Shown: positions 11,678-23,697, counted from the stretch's first letter. The stretch: DNA of 64,000 bases from Favolaschia claudopus (GCA_037176885.1 JAWWNJ010000060.1:1240001-1304000); one strand, 5' to 3'. The notes: generated by a model from the letters alone, not told the origin. Numbers and translations are program-made.

Positions 11678-12090
11678 GTGACAGTGATCGACACGTCACG
11701 TCGGGCTCCGGATATCACTTAGCCGGTGGCACTTGCCGAACTTTACTCTTGACTCACCACCATGACCTCGCTTTTTCCGAGCTCGACCTCTTCACCGGAT
11801 ACACCAAGAGTTTGGTGGCGAAGGGCATCAGACTCAGCTTCGGAGGTCTCATGTATTGAGAACAAGCAACGCTCAACCGCCCGCAAACGATCCTCTGCCA
11901 CGGACCGCGCCTTGTCACACAGACACAGTACACTGCTCCTCGCTTTTCTCTTGCTCCGAAGGGAGCTGAATCTCAGCGAATCCCCCAATGATTCAATCAA
12001 AACCCCGGCTGAGACCGTTCTACGTAACTTCAATCTTTACAATACAACATGAATTTCGCTTACCTTTTCAGGACGGACTCGACGCGGGGG

Positions 12091-12097
12091 TATAAGA
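12091..12097 (+). promoter_or_regulatory. TATA box of the right dehydrogenase
   Basis: TATAAGA lies 61 bp upstream of the ATG at 12152, a normal spacing for a fungal core promoter. Confidence 0.5.
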
Positions 12098-12151
12098 GGG
12101 TCTCTTTGAGACTACCTCGTCCCCCAACCAACCCGACTATTCTTCTCATTC

Positions 12152-13564
12152 ATGGCTCCTCCACAATTTTCTTTTACCACCACCGCCGAGGAGGTCGCCA
12201 ATACTTTTGCGAATGAAATCGAGGGCAAAAACGGTAGGCATCCTGCTCAGGTTGACGCACGATACGAATGTGACGAAGTCTGCACGTTGCAGTACTCATC
12301 ACCGGCACATCGCTGAACGGAATCGGCTTCGAAGCCGCTCGAGTCATCGCAAAGCACGCCAATCTCGTTGTCATCACTGGATATAATGAGGGTCGGTGGG
12401 TAGTAAGTTTTTACTGGCGGTCCAGGAAGCTGATTAAGTGCGGTGGCAAAGCCTCAAGTTGTCAGAACAGGCATTGAAGAACGAGATGCCTACTGCTGAA
12501 ATCCGTCGCTTGATTCTCGACCTCTCGTCGCTCGCCGCCGTTCGCAAGGCCGCTGCGGAAGTGAACACTTATCCGGAGCCCATCCATGTACTACGAAGTC
12601 CGCTTCCATTTGTATTCCACAGATTGATTCAGGATGTATATATAGGTTCTCATCCACAACGCCGCCGCCACCATCGGCCCCTTCAAACTCACCGTCGACG
12701 GGTGAGTCGAATCTCAAATCTTCACAGCGCACATCGGCTCAATCCTTCCTCTTCACGAAGCTAATCCTCCCCAGGCTGCTCGCCGCGGGTACATTGACAC
12801 CCAGCTACGTTCCGCGCGTTGTCTCCACCTCCAGCGAAGGCCACAGCTTCGGCACGGGCACTGTCAATCTCGCTACCCTCAGCAAACCAAGGAAAGAGGC
12901 GTACGAAACCATGGACGCGTATTACCAGGCCAAAAGCGCTATGGTTCTCATCGCTATCGAGCTGTCGAAGAGATCAAATGGGAGGGTTAATGGGTATAGC
13001 CTTGAACCCGGACGTGCGTCGTTGATTCGATCGAGCTTTTGGTTCTCGAGTTCTTGGCGTCAATGCTGACTCAAGTCGCGCAGTTATCCACACGAATATG
13101 AATCAGAAGGCTGAGTCAGTTGCTGGGCTGCAAGCTATTGGTAAGATGACGTTTTTGTATCTTCGCCCTACCGCCGATGAACTCAACCCGTGAGTATAGG
13201 TGTGCTGGATGCGAACGGGAACCCCAGTTCCGAAAGGTTCCAGTGGAAAACCATTCCGCAGGGTGCCGCAACGTAAGTGTTTCTATCCCATTGAAAGCAA
13301 CCAGACCATCTGATCGTTGACGCGTTCGCTTTAGCACTGTCACTGCCGCATTCGATCCCAATCTCAATGGTAGGCGAACCTAAAACGACTTGCTATGATC
13401 TCACGGACGGCTGATATGCTACAGGTATCCCTGGAGCATACCTTGCCAACTCTACCGTAGCAAATGATAAAATCGCTCCCCACAGTTCTGACAAAGCAAA
13501 CGCGAAGAAGCTGTGGGACGTCACGGAAGAGATTGTTGGCGAGAAGTTTATATTCGATGAGTGA
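12152..13564 (+). CDS. Short-chain dehydrogenase/reductase, right copy, with a lost core segment
   Basis: Paralogue of the 9898-8532 gene (MAPPQFSFTTTAEEV start, TGTSLNGIG nucleotide-binding motif, AYYQAK catalytic pair, tail VTEEIVGEKFIFDE). Intron 1 is 12234-12292. The stretch 12702-12774 aligns with coding sequence of the left copy (the DTQMATSHFGPFLFTKL region) but contains a st op TGA and a frameshift. At its borders it has acquired GTGAGT and CCCCAG, and removing it leaves the frame intact (VDG then LLAAGT). The product would therefore lack about 20 residues including the SDR helix that follows the NAA(A) strand, so activity is doubtful. The alternative is a simple pseudogene. Later exons are otherwise colinear with the left copy. 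Confidence 0.75.
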
Positions 13565-13652
13565 AGACCTCACGGCTAGATACGCGAGAATCACAACGGT
13601 ATTCCGAATTCGATAACTCGACCTGGAATGCAAAATTGATAGTCTGCGTTGT

Positions 13653-15001
13653 TCAATGCGTTGTCGAAGCCTCCTCCTCCCTCCTTCCCTCGAGCTCCGT
13701 CCCACCGACTTTCTCCGAGTTGCCCGCCGAAATTCTAACAGGCGGTTTGGGCGGATCGTGTCTAGACGTCAAGTATGTCATATTGAGGAGGATGCAGCTG
13801 CGCACGAGTCTGCCAGTCAGTGTGTCTGCTATGCAAGGAGAGGAGAATGGATTGGGTACGTACGCAATCCATTCAGTCATGACTCCAAGGAGATATTCAA
13901 TGAGTGTGAAGCGTGGGGTGAAACCGTCTGCGCGATAGTTGTCGACTGAGAATTGAAGGCGAATCAATATCAACTCGAAGGACATCACAAAACAAGGGAA
14001 CGCACGATTGTAGTAGGATAGCTGGATAGAAAGAAAGAAGAAGGGATGTGAGCCGTACTTTGGCCTGAACGAAACGAGGAACATTGACAGAAAACTCAAC
14101 TCACACTCCACACACAAGCCTGCAACAACCCGAATACCCCCCGGACAATCAGTGGAAACCACGAAGCGAGTAACAGCCAAAGCGTTGGATGCACAGTCCC
14201 CTTCTTCTTCCTGGAATCTCCATCCCTTCTATTATTCCTCATCGTAACGAGAATCACAACAAGCAGGAACGCATTCCCCGCAAAAAACACCGCTTGCCCC
14301 GACGTCCTCGTGATCTTCGACACCAACAACTTGCGCTTGGTCTCAGGATCGTCTGGCATTAAATCGTAGTCGGCGCCAGCGAGGTATGAGCCACCCGTGA
14401 TGATCGATACGTTGGCGAGGATGAGTGCGGAGTGGAAGAACGTCATGGGGTTGTCGCGGAAGGCGAGGAAGCCGAAGGGGCCGAGGAGGAGGAAGATGAA
14501 GAATGAACGCCATTTTTGGAGGGAGGATTTGCCTGGGGGGTCGCGCGGTTCGAGCCAGGATTCGCCCGTGGAGAGGTTGTGTTGGTGCCAGGAGATGAGG
14601 AAGCGGAAGGAGCAGAGGACGAGGGAGAAGTAGCCTTCGGCGCCGAGGATGAGGAAGGCTGATCATGAAAGGAAGAACGGGATGTGTTTCATTTGGAATT
14701 AGTAGAATATAGAAGAGACGTGAGTGCGTACCAAGGAATAAATTCATGTTTGCGAACCCTAAGACGCCGAAACCTACACCGCACGCTTGTGATACCACAC
14801 GAAGAGTGACATGGAAGAATAAAAATGAATACCGCGATCGCCATTTCATTCGGTGTGTCATGAAAGCGAAGAGCATCCATGCGAATATGGCGGAATACTG
14901 TGAGCCCCTCATATGAGAATCGAGATACAACTGAGGAGAGAACTGACAACAATCAGAAAGACGAGTGCAGCGCCAGCCTCGCCGGTGAATTTACCCGCCA
15001 T
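13653..15001 (-). CDS. Fungal multi-pass membrane protein, tandem copy 1 (DUF7702-like)
   Basis: Starts at 15001 (MAGKFTGEAGAALVFLIV). Seven or so hydrophobic segments follow: YSAIFAWMLFAFM, FFHVTLRVVSQACGVGFG, FLILGAEGYFSLVLCSFRFL, FFHSALILANVSIITGG, GQAVFFAGNAFLLVVILV, LWLLLASWFPLIVRGVFG and FTLIEYLLGVMTEWIAC. A short Pro/Glu-rich cytoplasmic tail ends at the TGA 13653. Introns follow GT-AG and the frame is open throughout. From memory it matches the fungal family catalogued as DUF7702, loosely RTA1-like in layout; function unknown. It is a tandem paralogue of 16652-18017 in the same orientation. Confidence 0.75.
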
Positions 15002-15073
15002 CGTCACAGTGGTGGGTGGGGCAAGAAAAGAAAAGCAAGGAGACTCGAGAGAAGGCACGTTGTCGTCAGGGAT

Positions 15074-15080
15074 TTATACG
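15074..15080 (-). promoter_or_regulatory. TATA box of membrane protein copy 1
   Basis: On the minus strand TATAAAT lies about 73 nt upstream of ATG 15001. The same TATAAATCC context sits upstream of copy 2, so the core promoter was duplicated with the gene. Confidence 0.55.
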
Positions 15081-15404
15081 TAGGTGAAGCGAATTTGATA
15101 TCGATCCTCCAACTGCGGCTGAAGTGCCAATCTCGCCAAGCCTAAGGTCCAGGGTTGCTCACTGGCCGGAGGGTAGTTCGTTTACAGATGAAGATTTCTT
15201 GAAGATTTCTGAACGTGCTCCAACGCGCTCCAGCTATGTGACATGGGGATAATTTGTGAAGACGGAGGAGACAGCACGAGGATAGTGTTTGTGTGCTAAC
15301 CCTGCGGCCAGCCCTTCTTTTATCTCGCCGAATGAAGCCAAGAGGAAACTCGAACCATGGGCGACGGATCAGAAGAGTTCGACGGATCACGGTCTATCAC
15401 GGTG

Positions 15405-16395
15405 TAGTGCCAACGGTATGGCAGACATAGTGTGCAAAAAGATTTTGTCGACAACTTCGATATTCGTGCTGAATCAGGGTCAACTTCGGTCCGGCAGCAA
15501 CTTCGAGAAGATGCAACTCGAGAAATTACAACTTTGAGCTGCTGCAACTTTCTCCCAGCCTTGTCTCAATGGCTGCAACTCCTATGCCTCTTGGCTACAA
15601 CTTCGGAAATCTTGGTCTCATGTGCTGTCTTGTAGAAATCTGTGAGTTCCCATTGATCCTCCTCGTCGTATATTCATCAGGCCGGAGGTTTTGGCTCCGA
15701 ACTAATTTGAATATTTCCTGAGCATTGAAAACTATCCAGCCATAGAATTTCTTGTTCTTCACAACACACCACAGGCTAAAATCAATAAGTTTTCGATCAC
15801 CGCAGAGCCTAAGACTCACTAAGAGAGCTCGAAACGAGGCAGGTGAATGGGAAATGCATCACAAATAATTCATAATTGGACTGCAAGTGTCAAGATGGCA
15901 TCGTCGAAAATATCTTCCACATTAGAGAAATTAAACTAAGCAGAATCCTACAATGCCGCCGAGATACTGGCAGAATTTTAGATGTATCGAGCATGCCGAG
16001 CACACCGAATCATCAAGACCTCCTGATAGGGAAATGCCAGTGCAATGCCGACTAGAACCCGCTGATCAGGGCATCTAGCGGATCAGAAGCAAATCAACCA
16101 ATGCCGCTTTCCTGGAGGTCAGACCCGTCAGGGATTACAATATCAGTATCGGCAGGTGGGAGTGCGGAAGAGCGATCTGAAGTTGCGTCACCTCCCTTCG
16201 GAGTTGTATCCTTCCAAAGTTGCAAGAACTAAAAGTTGTCCCATCAACGATTGGAGTTGCACACATCCCAAAGTTGCAGTAACCCGAAGTTGTCCAAATT
16301 TTAGCAAAAACCCAGGAGTAAGTTGAAAATACTTTTTGCACGCTATATCGCCCATACAACGGCGATCTGTATCCTCCCTCCGACGCGACAAGTCA
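15405..16395. repeat. Palindromic element with CAACTT tandem repeats in both arms
   Basis: The left arm (about 15405-15620) and right arm (16140-16395) are inverted copies: both contain GTGCAAAAAG followed by a run of CAACTT-type units, eight of them in 15450-15605 at 15-30 bp spacing and about ten in the right arm. The outer ends are similar but degenerate (GCCAACGGTATGG against GCCGTTGTATGGG). Sequence matching 16381-16460 lies at 18217-18298 upstream of copy 2, and 15320-15370 matches 18120-18190, so this block is inserted in the duplicated upstream region of copy 1. No protein-coding potential beyond repeat-encoded peptides. Confidence 0.6.
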
Positions 16396-16651
16396 CATCG
16401 CGTGGGCTTGTGATCTCTCGCGTCGGCGACCAACGGAAAAGAATTCAAGGTCAAGAGCAAACGAATTTCAAGGCGGAGCACAATCACTAGATTGGTGGTA
16501 CATCTACATTCAGACGCCGCTGTATGCAGATTACTTCGCATCTCGCGCTTAGTGATACTGACTTACTTACTTATGGCTTCGAAAGATTCGAACATCGCTC
16601 GGACATCGCTCAAAAAAATAGTAATCAATTTCTCAATCTGCAAAAGAAAAT

Positions 16652-18017
16652 CTACTGTCTGGTTCCCTCATTCGAGTCACCGTCCACAGTGCGTCCCTCG
16701 GTCTGCTCCGCCACCCGCCCACCGAATTTGTCCGAGTTCCCGCCCGGGATTTTGACAGGCGGTTTGCGAGGATCGTGTTTCGACGTGAGGTATGTCAGAT
16801 TGAGAAGGATGCAGCTGCGCTCGGATGTATAAGTCAGGTTGTTCGATCGTCATACCAGGAAGATTGGGTGAGTGGATGGACATACGCAACCCATTCAGTC
16901 AAGACTCCAAGGAAATATTCGATGAGTGTGAAGCGGGTGGTGAATCCGTCTGCGCGATAGTTGTCGACTAAAGATTGAGTAATTGAAGACGAATCAACAT
17001 TGATGCGAAGAAAGCAAAGGAAACGCACAATTGTAATAGGAAAGCTAGACAAAAAGAAAGAAACCAGAGAGTGAGCCATAGTCAAAACGAACCGACGGAA
17101 CACGCAAAAAGAAAAACTTACACTCCACGAACAGGCCTGCAAAATCCCAAATACCCCTCTCGCAATCAAGGGAAACCACGCCGCAAATAACAACCAAAGC
17201 GTCGGATGCACACTGCCCTTCTTCTTCCTCGAATCCCCATCCCTCCTGTTATTTCTCATCGTGACCAAAATCACACCAAGCAAAAACACATTGCCGGCAA
17301 GAAACACGCCCTGCCCCGCCGTCCTCGTGATCTTTGACACCAACAACCTTTGCTTCGTCTCGGGGTCGTCAGGCATGGTGTAATTGGCACCAGCGAGGTA
17401 CGAGCCGCCCGTGATGATGGCCGCGTTAGCGATGATCAATGCAGAATGGAAGAACAGCATCGGGTTGTCGCGGAAAGCGAGATAGGAGAGGGGGCCGAGG
17501 GCGATGAACGTGAGGAATCCGCGTAGCTTTTGGAGGAAGGGTTTGCCCGGGGGTTCACGGGGTTCGAGCCAGGATTCGCCACTAGGGAGGTTGTGTTGGT
17601 GCCAGGAGATAAGGAAGCGGAAGGAGCAAAGGACGAGGGAGAAGTAGCCTTCAGCGCCGAGGATGAGGAAAGCTGGAGGGAAGGAAGAAACAATGGAATG
17701 AGTCTCGAATATAATATGGAGGACAGAGGCATCAAGCACCGAGGAATAACGGCATGTTTGCGAACCCCAAGACGCCGAAACCCACACCGCAAGCTTGCGA
17801 GGCCACACGAATAGTGACATGAAAGAACAAAAACGAATACCGCGATCGCCATTTTATTCGGTGTGTCATAAAAGCGAAGAGCATCCATGCGAATATGGCG
17901 GAATACTGGAGATGGAAAAGTATGAAAATCAAGGTACTGAAACAACTGAGAGCGAGAACTTACACCGATCAAAAAGACGAGTGCAGCACCAGCCTCGCCG
18001 GTGAATTTCCCTGTCAT
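16652..18017 (-). CDS. Fungal multi-pass membrane protein, tandem copy 2 (DUF7702-like)
   Basis: Starts at 18017 (MTGKFTGEAGAALVFLIG) and ends at TAG 16652-16654. Same exon order and hydrophobic segments as copy 1 (YSAIFAWMLFAFM, GVGFGVLGFANMPLFL, GAEGYFSLVLCSFRFLISW, SALIIANAAIITGGSYL, GQGVFLAGNVFLLGVILV, LLFAAWFPLIARGVFGIL, TLIEYFLGVLTEWVA). The last exon, read after an intron whose acceptor is near 16809, encodes CILLNLTYLTSKHD and a polar tail. Copies differ mainly in the tail and in the loop around TMPDDPETK. Predicted at a cellular membrane; role unknown. Confidence 0.75.
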
Positions 18018-18074
18018 GTGGGTGAGGGGAGGAAAGGAAAAGTCAGGAACGAAGGCACGTTGTCGCATGCAGGG

Positions 18075-18081
18075 ATTTATA
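18075..18081 (-). promoter_or_regulatory. TATA box of membrane protein copy 2
   Basis: TATAAAT on the minus strand, about 60 nt upstream of ATG 18017, conserved with copy 1. Confidence 0.55.
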
Positions 18082-18420
18082 GGTAGTAGCCCTTCCATGC
18101 GAGCTTGGCAGACAGAGCTTCTCCGAGTCGAATGAAGCCAAAGGAAAAGTGGTCAAAGTTTCAAAGTATGAACTGCGGCCGACGGATCAAAGGCGACGCC
18201 GACGGCAAGTTGTTGGGCGCGACAAGTCACATCGCGTGCGATTGTGATTTCTCGCGTTGACGACCGACGGGAAAGAGTTCTGGGTCAAGAGCAGCAGAAG
18301 TACCTGCCAGGTTGTGTCGCTTCAACAAGCGTGCCATGATCAGTCGTCGGTCCGACGCGGCGACGCCAGCAACCGGGGCCCAGCTGCCCGTCGCTTGAGG
18401 AGTTCGAACTTCCATAGCTA

Positions 18421-18674
18421 CTGTATCATTTCGACCAATTGTTCATGGGCTGTGACGCGTTACGCATTTTGTTCACTGGGAACATTGTTCACCGGCCGGC
18501 AATCAAGATAAAATCACCATATATAGTAATTCGGCGAATGCCGGAGCAAAAATTTTGACATTTTCTTGCCTTTTTGGGCAGAAAAACTCGCTGTTATGCG
18601 TTACGGGGAACGAAATTGTTCAGTTCACAACCGGCCGTTACCCGTTATGTGAACAACCGGTCGAAATGATACAG
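18421..18674. mobile_element. 254-bp MITE with TA target duplication
   Basis: Inverted ends CTGTATCATTTCGACC continue, after two mismatches, into TTGTTCA; TA flanks both sides (18419-18420 and 18675-18676). Inner sequence carries repeated TGTTCA and GTTACG-like motifs in opposite orientations (GTGACGCGTTACGC near the left, CGTTACCCGTTATG near the right). Fits a Tc1/mariner-type non-autonomous element, unrelated in sequence to the one at 1091. Confidence 0.8.
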
Positions 18675-18676
18675 TA

Positions 18677-19359
18677 ATAGATGCCAACGCCAGCGTCGCC
18701 GCAGATTCGTCAGGGTAAAGCAAGAGGTATCGTCCGCGAGATTGGAAGAATTGCACATTCGACATGGCTGTTGGAACGAAGAGTCAATGAGTCATCAGTG
18801 ATTTGTTTGTATTTGGCTCACTCGGCACTTATCAATAGGTCACGCGTGACTCTCTTCCTTTCGTTTCACCACGGCGCATGGGCAATTCAAACTACAGTAG
18901 CTGCATCCCAGCATTTCAAACTTCTAACTCCCGCCGGAAATCATGCATTAATCATGGCAGTGATCGATGAAATAAAAAGTTCTGGGTTCCAAAACTGAGT
19001 ACTTTCCACGTATCCAAATTTGATCCAAATAGCACGTCAACTCATAAAAGAATGCGCATGTTCGATCCATTCGAGGCGAGTACGGCTTTTCAAGTTCACA
19101 GCTCCTGGGCATAACTCGTTCATTCTGACTCAAGCATGAATTACTTCCGCATTGCCCCCGCGGTCCGCATGGTGAGAACTTTCAAGTTTTCTTTTTCTTT
19201 TAGAGTAAATTCATACCCTGGTTTCAACAGCACCTCATAGGCCGGATTGACTGCTCGCACCTGCCCCTCTCGACATACACCTCGTATGTCTTCATTTCGT
19301 CTGTCGACTGTCTCCACTCATGCCTTCATTGGCCCTTCAAAAAGGACTCAGATTCTCTC
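18677..19359. other. Intergenic, no supported gene
   Basis: Only short frames without domains; moderate AT content. It separates the upstream region of membrane protein copy 2 from the right arm of the inverted duplication. Confidence 0.45.
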
Positions 19360-19510
19360 GGAATAACGGCACTGTGCATCTGTGTCACAGTGGATACACC
19401 GAAGCATCCGCGCTTGATCTTCTCGCGGACTTGACTCCACTGTTCCTGATAATTTGAGCTGGAATGTCGCGCCTTTCCCACGTCCTCTGTGCTCATGACG
19501 AACTCGTGAG
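19360..19510 (-). repeat. Right copy of the segment shared with 4745-4880
   Basis: Inverted counterpart of 4745-4880. Its right edge, at GGCATGCTC, joins in the left arm directly to sequence that in this arm resumes at 21317. The intervening block is therefore an insertion. Confidence 0.7.
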
Positions 19511-19518
19511 CATGCCGA

Positions 19519-21316
19519 TGTAACGCTGACACTTGAATATATCAACTGAAGTGCTAAATATAGCGCAGCAGAGAATCTACCACCCAAAATATATATATAA
19601 CACAATCAACCAACACACACAACACTACAACACAAATATCTCCACAAGATACACTCAAATGTCTCTCGAAGAGTTCGTGGGGTTCGATCCGAAATCCAGA
19701 TGTCACAGTGACGAGGATATAAGTCGACTTGCAAGTAAGAACCTTGCACAAAACACGCTCTCACACACCGTAGATGGAAGTGATTCCGTCCGCGGACCTT
19801 TCCTAAAAATGGGAACTATAAACGGTAGGATACAAGATACCCAACGCAGTTGAATATCAGGGCGAGATTGAAACAATGACCACAGACAGTTTCCGCGGCA
19901 GAATGCACAATTCTTATAGCGCCAGTTACGCTATAGACCTGAACCTCCAAATTCCAGGAACCTTTGACACTCCTTTATATAGCACAAGCCTTTCAGACGA
20001 GGACTAATCAGATCTCTTCCGGTTATGCGCCAGCAGTCCCAACGCAATGCTTCAGCAGATGGACAGTTCCACTCTTCCTCAGACTCAGGGAGATACTAGT
20101 TCACTCTCGAGCACACGTATCTTCACAATGAGATAGGCAGTCCGCGGGCAGTAGAGGCAGGCAGTTCCTTACACACTAAGGCCACGACAAAGCTACTCGA
20201 AAGCAAAGCCTCCGCGGGTGAACACTCTCGAAACGATGCTTAGATTCACACTTGAACTGAACTTCAACACAATTTCTATTAAGACAAACGAGTAGACAAT
20301 ATCTTTATATATGCCTCTACGTTGCTGCCTGAGTTCACCAACGCTGTCCAATAGACTGAGCGTGATGTCCTCCAGCTCAACGAGAAATACAGGTCCTTTT
20401 ATACTAATGCCAAGAAATACATCACCTAAATAGTACAGAGTAAGCAATGTCGATCCAATTGAGTAGAGAGATGGTATATTGGTATTTGGGTGTCCCGGCG
20501 GACCTTCGGCAGCCTCTTGGCTTGTCGATCCAACGGTAGAAAGTCAGCAATTATGACTCCCACGGTTGAATCACTGAATTGCGGAAGCCCGCGGAACGCC
20601 ATCATTGGTGATCCCGTCAATCCGTCACTGGCGGCAACCCTTCCGGTGGTGCCAGCAACGCCTCTAATAACTCCTAAGACTATTCTTGGGACATTCTAAT
20701 TCACTCGCAATATCACAGGCTCGTCTGTTGTCCAATTTATCAAGCCACCAAGTCATCCGCGCTGACTCCAATATAGAAATAGATTTCTAATGAAGTTGCC
20801 GCACTTGTCCGGCTTCAGCATCACATCATCAACTCTCCTGTCAAAGACCTCATGTCTTGTCATAACTCTGCCTTCTGATCCTAGCACCGGCATCTCCTGT
20901 ATGAGATCCCTTTCCGCTGTTCCAGCCATCTATTTATAGTCGGCAGCCCGCGGCATCTGTCTTTTGACTGATGTTGACTCTGATAGCCTCCGCGGCGCCT
21001 CCTACATCCTTGTAGACCTTTGTCTAAGCCCGTAGTACACAAGTACTTGACTCTTCGTCACTCTTCTGAGGGTTCTGTTATGGAACAGATCCATAGTACT
21101 GCAGTAGGCTATTAATATAATGCCTTTCTCCTGTGATGGGTTTTACGGTCAACAGCTCGGAGCTCACTTTGACCCTCCTTAGTGTCACCAACAGAGGTAC
21201 TGACTTCCTATTGATAGTTGAGTAAGACTATAGTCGTGGCGGGTAGTTGGGTTGTTTAGGGCCGCACTTGACTTAAAATAGCCAGATATAACGCGCAAAA
21301 ATGGCCAGTCGTTACA
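19519..21316. mobile_element. 1.8-kb inserted element with TGTAACG ends and 4-bp duplication
   Basis: Comparison with the left arm (around 4735-4745) shows an insertion bounded by TGTAACG at 19519 and CGTTACA at 21316, flanked by CCGA on both sides (19515-19518 and 21317-21320). TG..CA ends with a 4-bp duplication fit a decayed LTR element, or a Ginger-type DNA transposon (TGTNR ends). No matching direct repeats at the two ends were found, which argues against a full LTR pair. It holds a 64-codon frame from 19662 (MSLEEFVGFD) and seven CCGCGG sites (about 19789, 19893, 20141, 20211, 20589, 20948, 20989). No integrase or transposase is visible. Confidence 0.65.
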
Positions 21317-21476
21317 CCGAAGGGTTCTGGAAGTTGAAAATCGCTATTTTCCAATTTCGAACAAAATGTATGTTCATCCATATTCCCAGCATCGCACCTA
21401 CGTCGCCTCTGCGAGAGACTTGCGCCATAAGTATGAGGAAGATGCACGGCTCGTTTAGTGGAGTACACCTCTCTTG

Positions 21477-23252
21477 ATGCCTCGACCCACATCTTGCACT
21501 TTGCTTATCGTCTTCGCGCTCGTCGCCGGCTTGTCTGCAGAACCTATCCATCTGCCCATATTCCAAAAACGCTCCACCGCACGAGAGTTCAAAACAGATT
21601 ATTCTTCGCCACTGCTGTCGGTACGACAATCGTCAGACTCTGCTTTCTCGTCCCTGGCAAGTCATAGCTTTGGTCATGGTCTTCCTATTGACCAATACGC
21701 GTAGGATGCTGTCGAATATTATATTCCGCTGGAGATTGGGACTCCGTGAGTCGAATTCCTTTGTTTCCTTGGCGTATAGAACTCAATTGAGATCCACAGC
21801 CCGCAAACAGTGGAACTTGTATTGACCACCACAAATGCGGATATATTTGTCGGTGGGATCGAATGCGACGAATGTATAAACCTGGCCGGTGCCGCAATCT
21901 ACGACTCCTCCAAATCCTCCTCGGCCGTCAATAAATCCATCGGTCTAGCCAAGAATGCCACCTTCAAACCCATCGTGATCACCGGCGCCTTCGAAACCAT
22001 CACACTAACCACCTGGAATTTTACAGACACGATAAGTTTGGGTCCATACACTGCCTTGGCTGCAAATCTTTGTGCGTTCTCAAAATTTTCGTCGTGTTTA
22101 TCTTATCTCAATTATGCATGGACACCTTAAGTTCAAGTAATCGAGACATTTGGCGTTCCTTTCTCGACGCCAGCGGCTGGATTCTTTGGTCTAGCCTTTC
22201 AAGGTCTATCCTCGTTCAACACACCCCCATTCTGGCAGGCAATATCTCGACAGGTATCCATTCAGGATATGGGGCTTTGGTTTGCCCGGCGAGGAAATGA
22301 TACTTCTGTTGGAGATCCTGAACCGGGCGGAGTCTTTACTTTTGGCGGCACCAATACCTCGCTGTACACGGGCGACATCGAGTTCGTGCCGGTGACGAGC
22401 AACAATACTTACTGGTCTCTCAACCTTTCCAGTCTGTCAATTTCGCATTTCATCAATAAGGACCTGGCTGATATTGTTTCAACTCGTAGCAATGACAGTG
22501 CAGGGCCACTCGCTGAGCGTCACAACTTCGACGAGTCAAGCTGCTATTATCACCGGAGTGGATGACGCCGTATGGATCAGTGGCCCGCCAGCGGATGTAA
22601 AGGCGATCTGGGCATTGGTACCCGAATCAAGCGAGATCCCCGAAGTTCCTGGTGGTTTCCAATTCCGTGAGTATTGATCACACATTTTTCTTCTCGCTGG
22701 GTAACAAGATACTTGTGCAGCTTGTTCGACAAGTGTCAATATCAGTATTTCGTTCGGAGGCCGGTCGTGGTCTATCAATCCGGACGACATGAATCTCGGG
22801 CCAGTGAACTCCAATAGTGATCAATGCATTGGTGGAATTGTGTATGGCAATACAACTTCGAGTTCAAGCGTGCATTGGTCTCTTGGTCTTCCGTTTTTGG
22901 CGAGTTCATTCCGACTCAATCCAAATATTTTTCAGCTTTTAATTAAATGCCAGACAAATGTCTATACCGTTCTTCGTCAAAATCCACCTTCTGTCGGTTT
23001 CGCGGAGCTATCTGCGTTGGGCGCAGGTAAACCCATCCTTCGCTCTACATTCTTTCTTGTCTCCTGACATTGTATGTTGAAGGAACGAACCCTCATGCAT
23101 CGGTCTCGCCGGCAGCCAATCCCGCTCCATCGACGACTACAACCGGCAGCGACACTTCAGGCTTCGGCTCGCGAAAGCAGGCACACGGGGGAGTTCTTTG
23201 CACTATTAGCGGGTTCATTGTTGCATTGGCTCTTGTTTGGGGAGTGTACTAG
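21477..23252 (+). CDS. Pepsin-like (A1) surface protein without catalytic Asp, copy B-right
   Basis: Eight exons (21477-21656, 21705-21745, 21800-22071, 22132-22431, 22490-22666, 22721-22899, 22954-23026, 23083-23252) total 1392 nt, 463 residues, with no lesion. Signal peptide ending VAGLSAEP; IGTPPQ landmark; first active site TTT instead of DTG (LVLTTTNADIF); flap-region WNFTD; PGGVFTFGG; second site IITGVDD without the Asp; AIWALVP. After a Ser/Thr stalk (APSTTTTGSDTSG) the protein ends in a hydrophobic tail of about 18 residues, CTISGFIVALALVWGVY, typical of GPI attachment. Introns 1 and 6 begin with GC. Intron 1 contains an in-frame TAG just before its acceptor, so it must be removed. 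Predicted wall or plasma-membrane outer-face protein, non-proteolytic. Confidence 0.85.
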
Positions 23253-23697
23253 ATTCGTTTCCCATGGTACGGAGGAATGTGGAGAGCAACACACGAATGG
23301 CGGTCACCTATGTACTTATTTTATTAAATCTCTTTCTCTAGTGTATGAAGATTTATGCGCTCTGAGATTGTGATTGGTCAACGGGTCATGGGTCTGATTC
23401 TCAGTCTGGAAGCAACCAGTCGCAATCTCCTACGAAGTTCCTTGCGGATACCCGAGAACATTCATGTAGTACGTCAAAGCTCCGTCTTCACATAGGATCC
23501 ACAGGGCCACTCGGAAGCCCGGTCATATGTTGCTCAGTTTCGACATATCTTCCATTTATACCTCTAGGTACGTGCTGAATTCCAAGGCTCGATCTCATGC
23601 TCCCGAAAGCTCTCAGGACGTGGGAGATATTTCGGTCTGCTGTGTAATAATCTGCTTTGGCGGCAAGAGATAACCATAAGTAGCTCCATTATTGACA

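Noticed and set aside
19519..21316. Complete LTR retrotransposon
   Set aside because: Ends are TG..CA with a 4-bp duplication but there is no direct repeat pair, primer site or pol domain.
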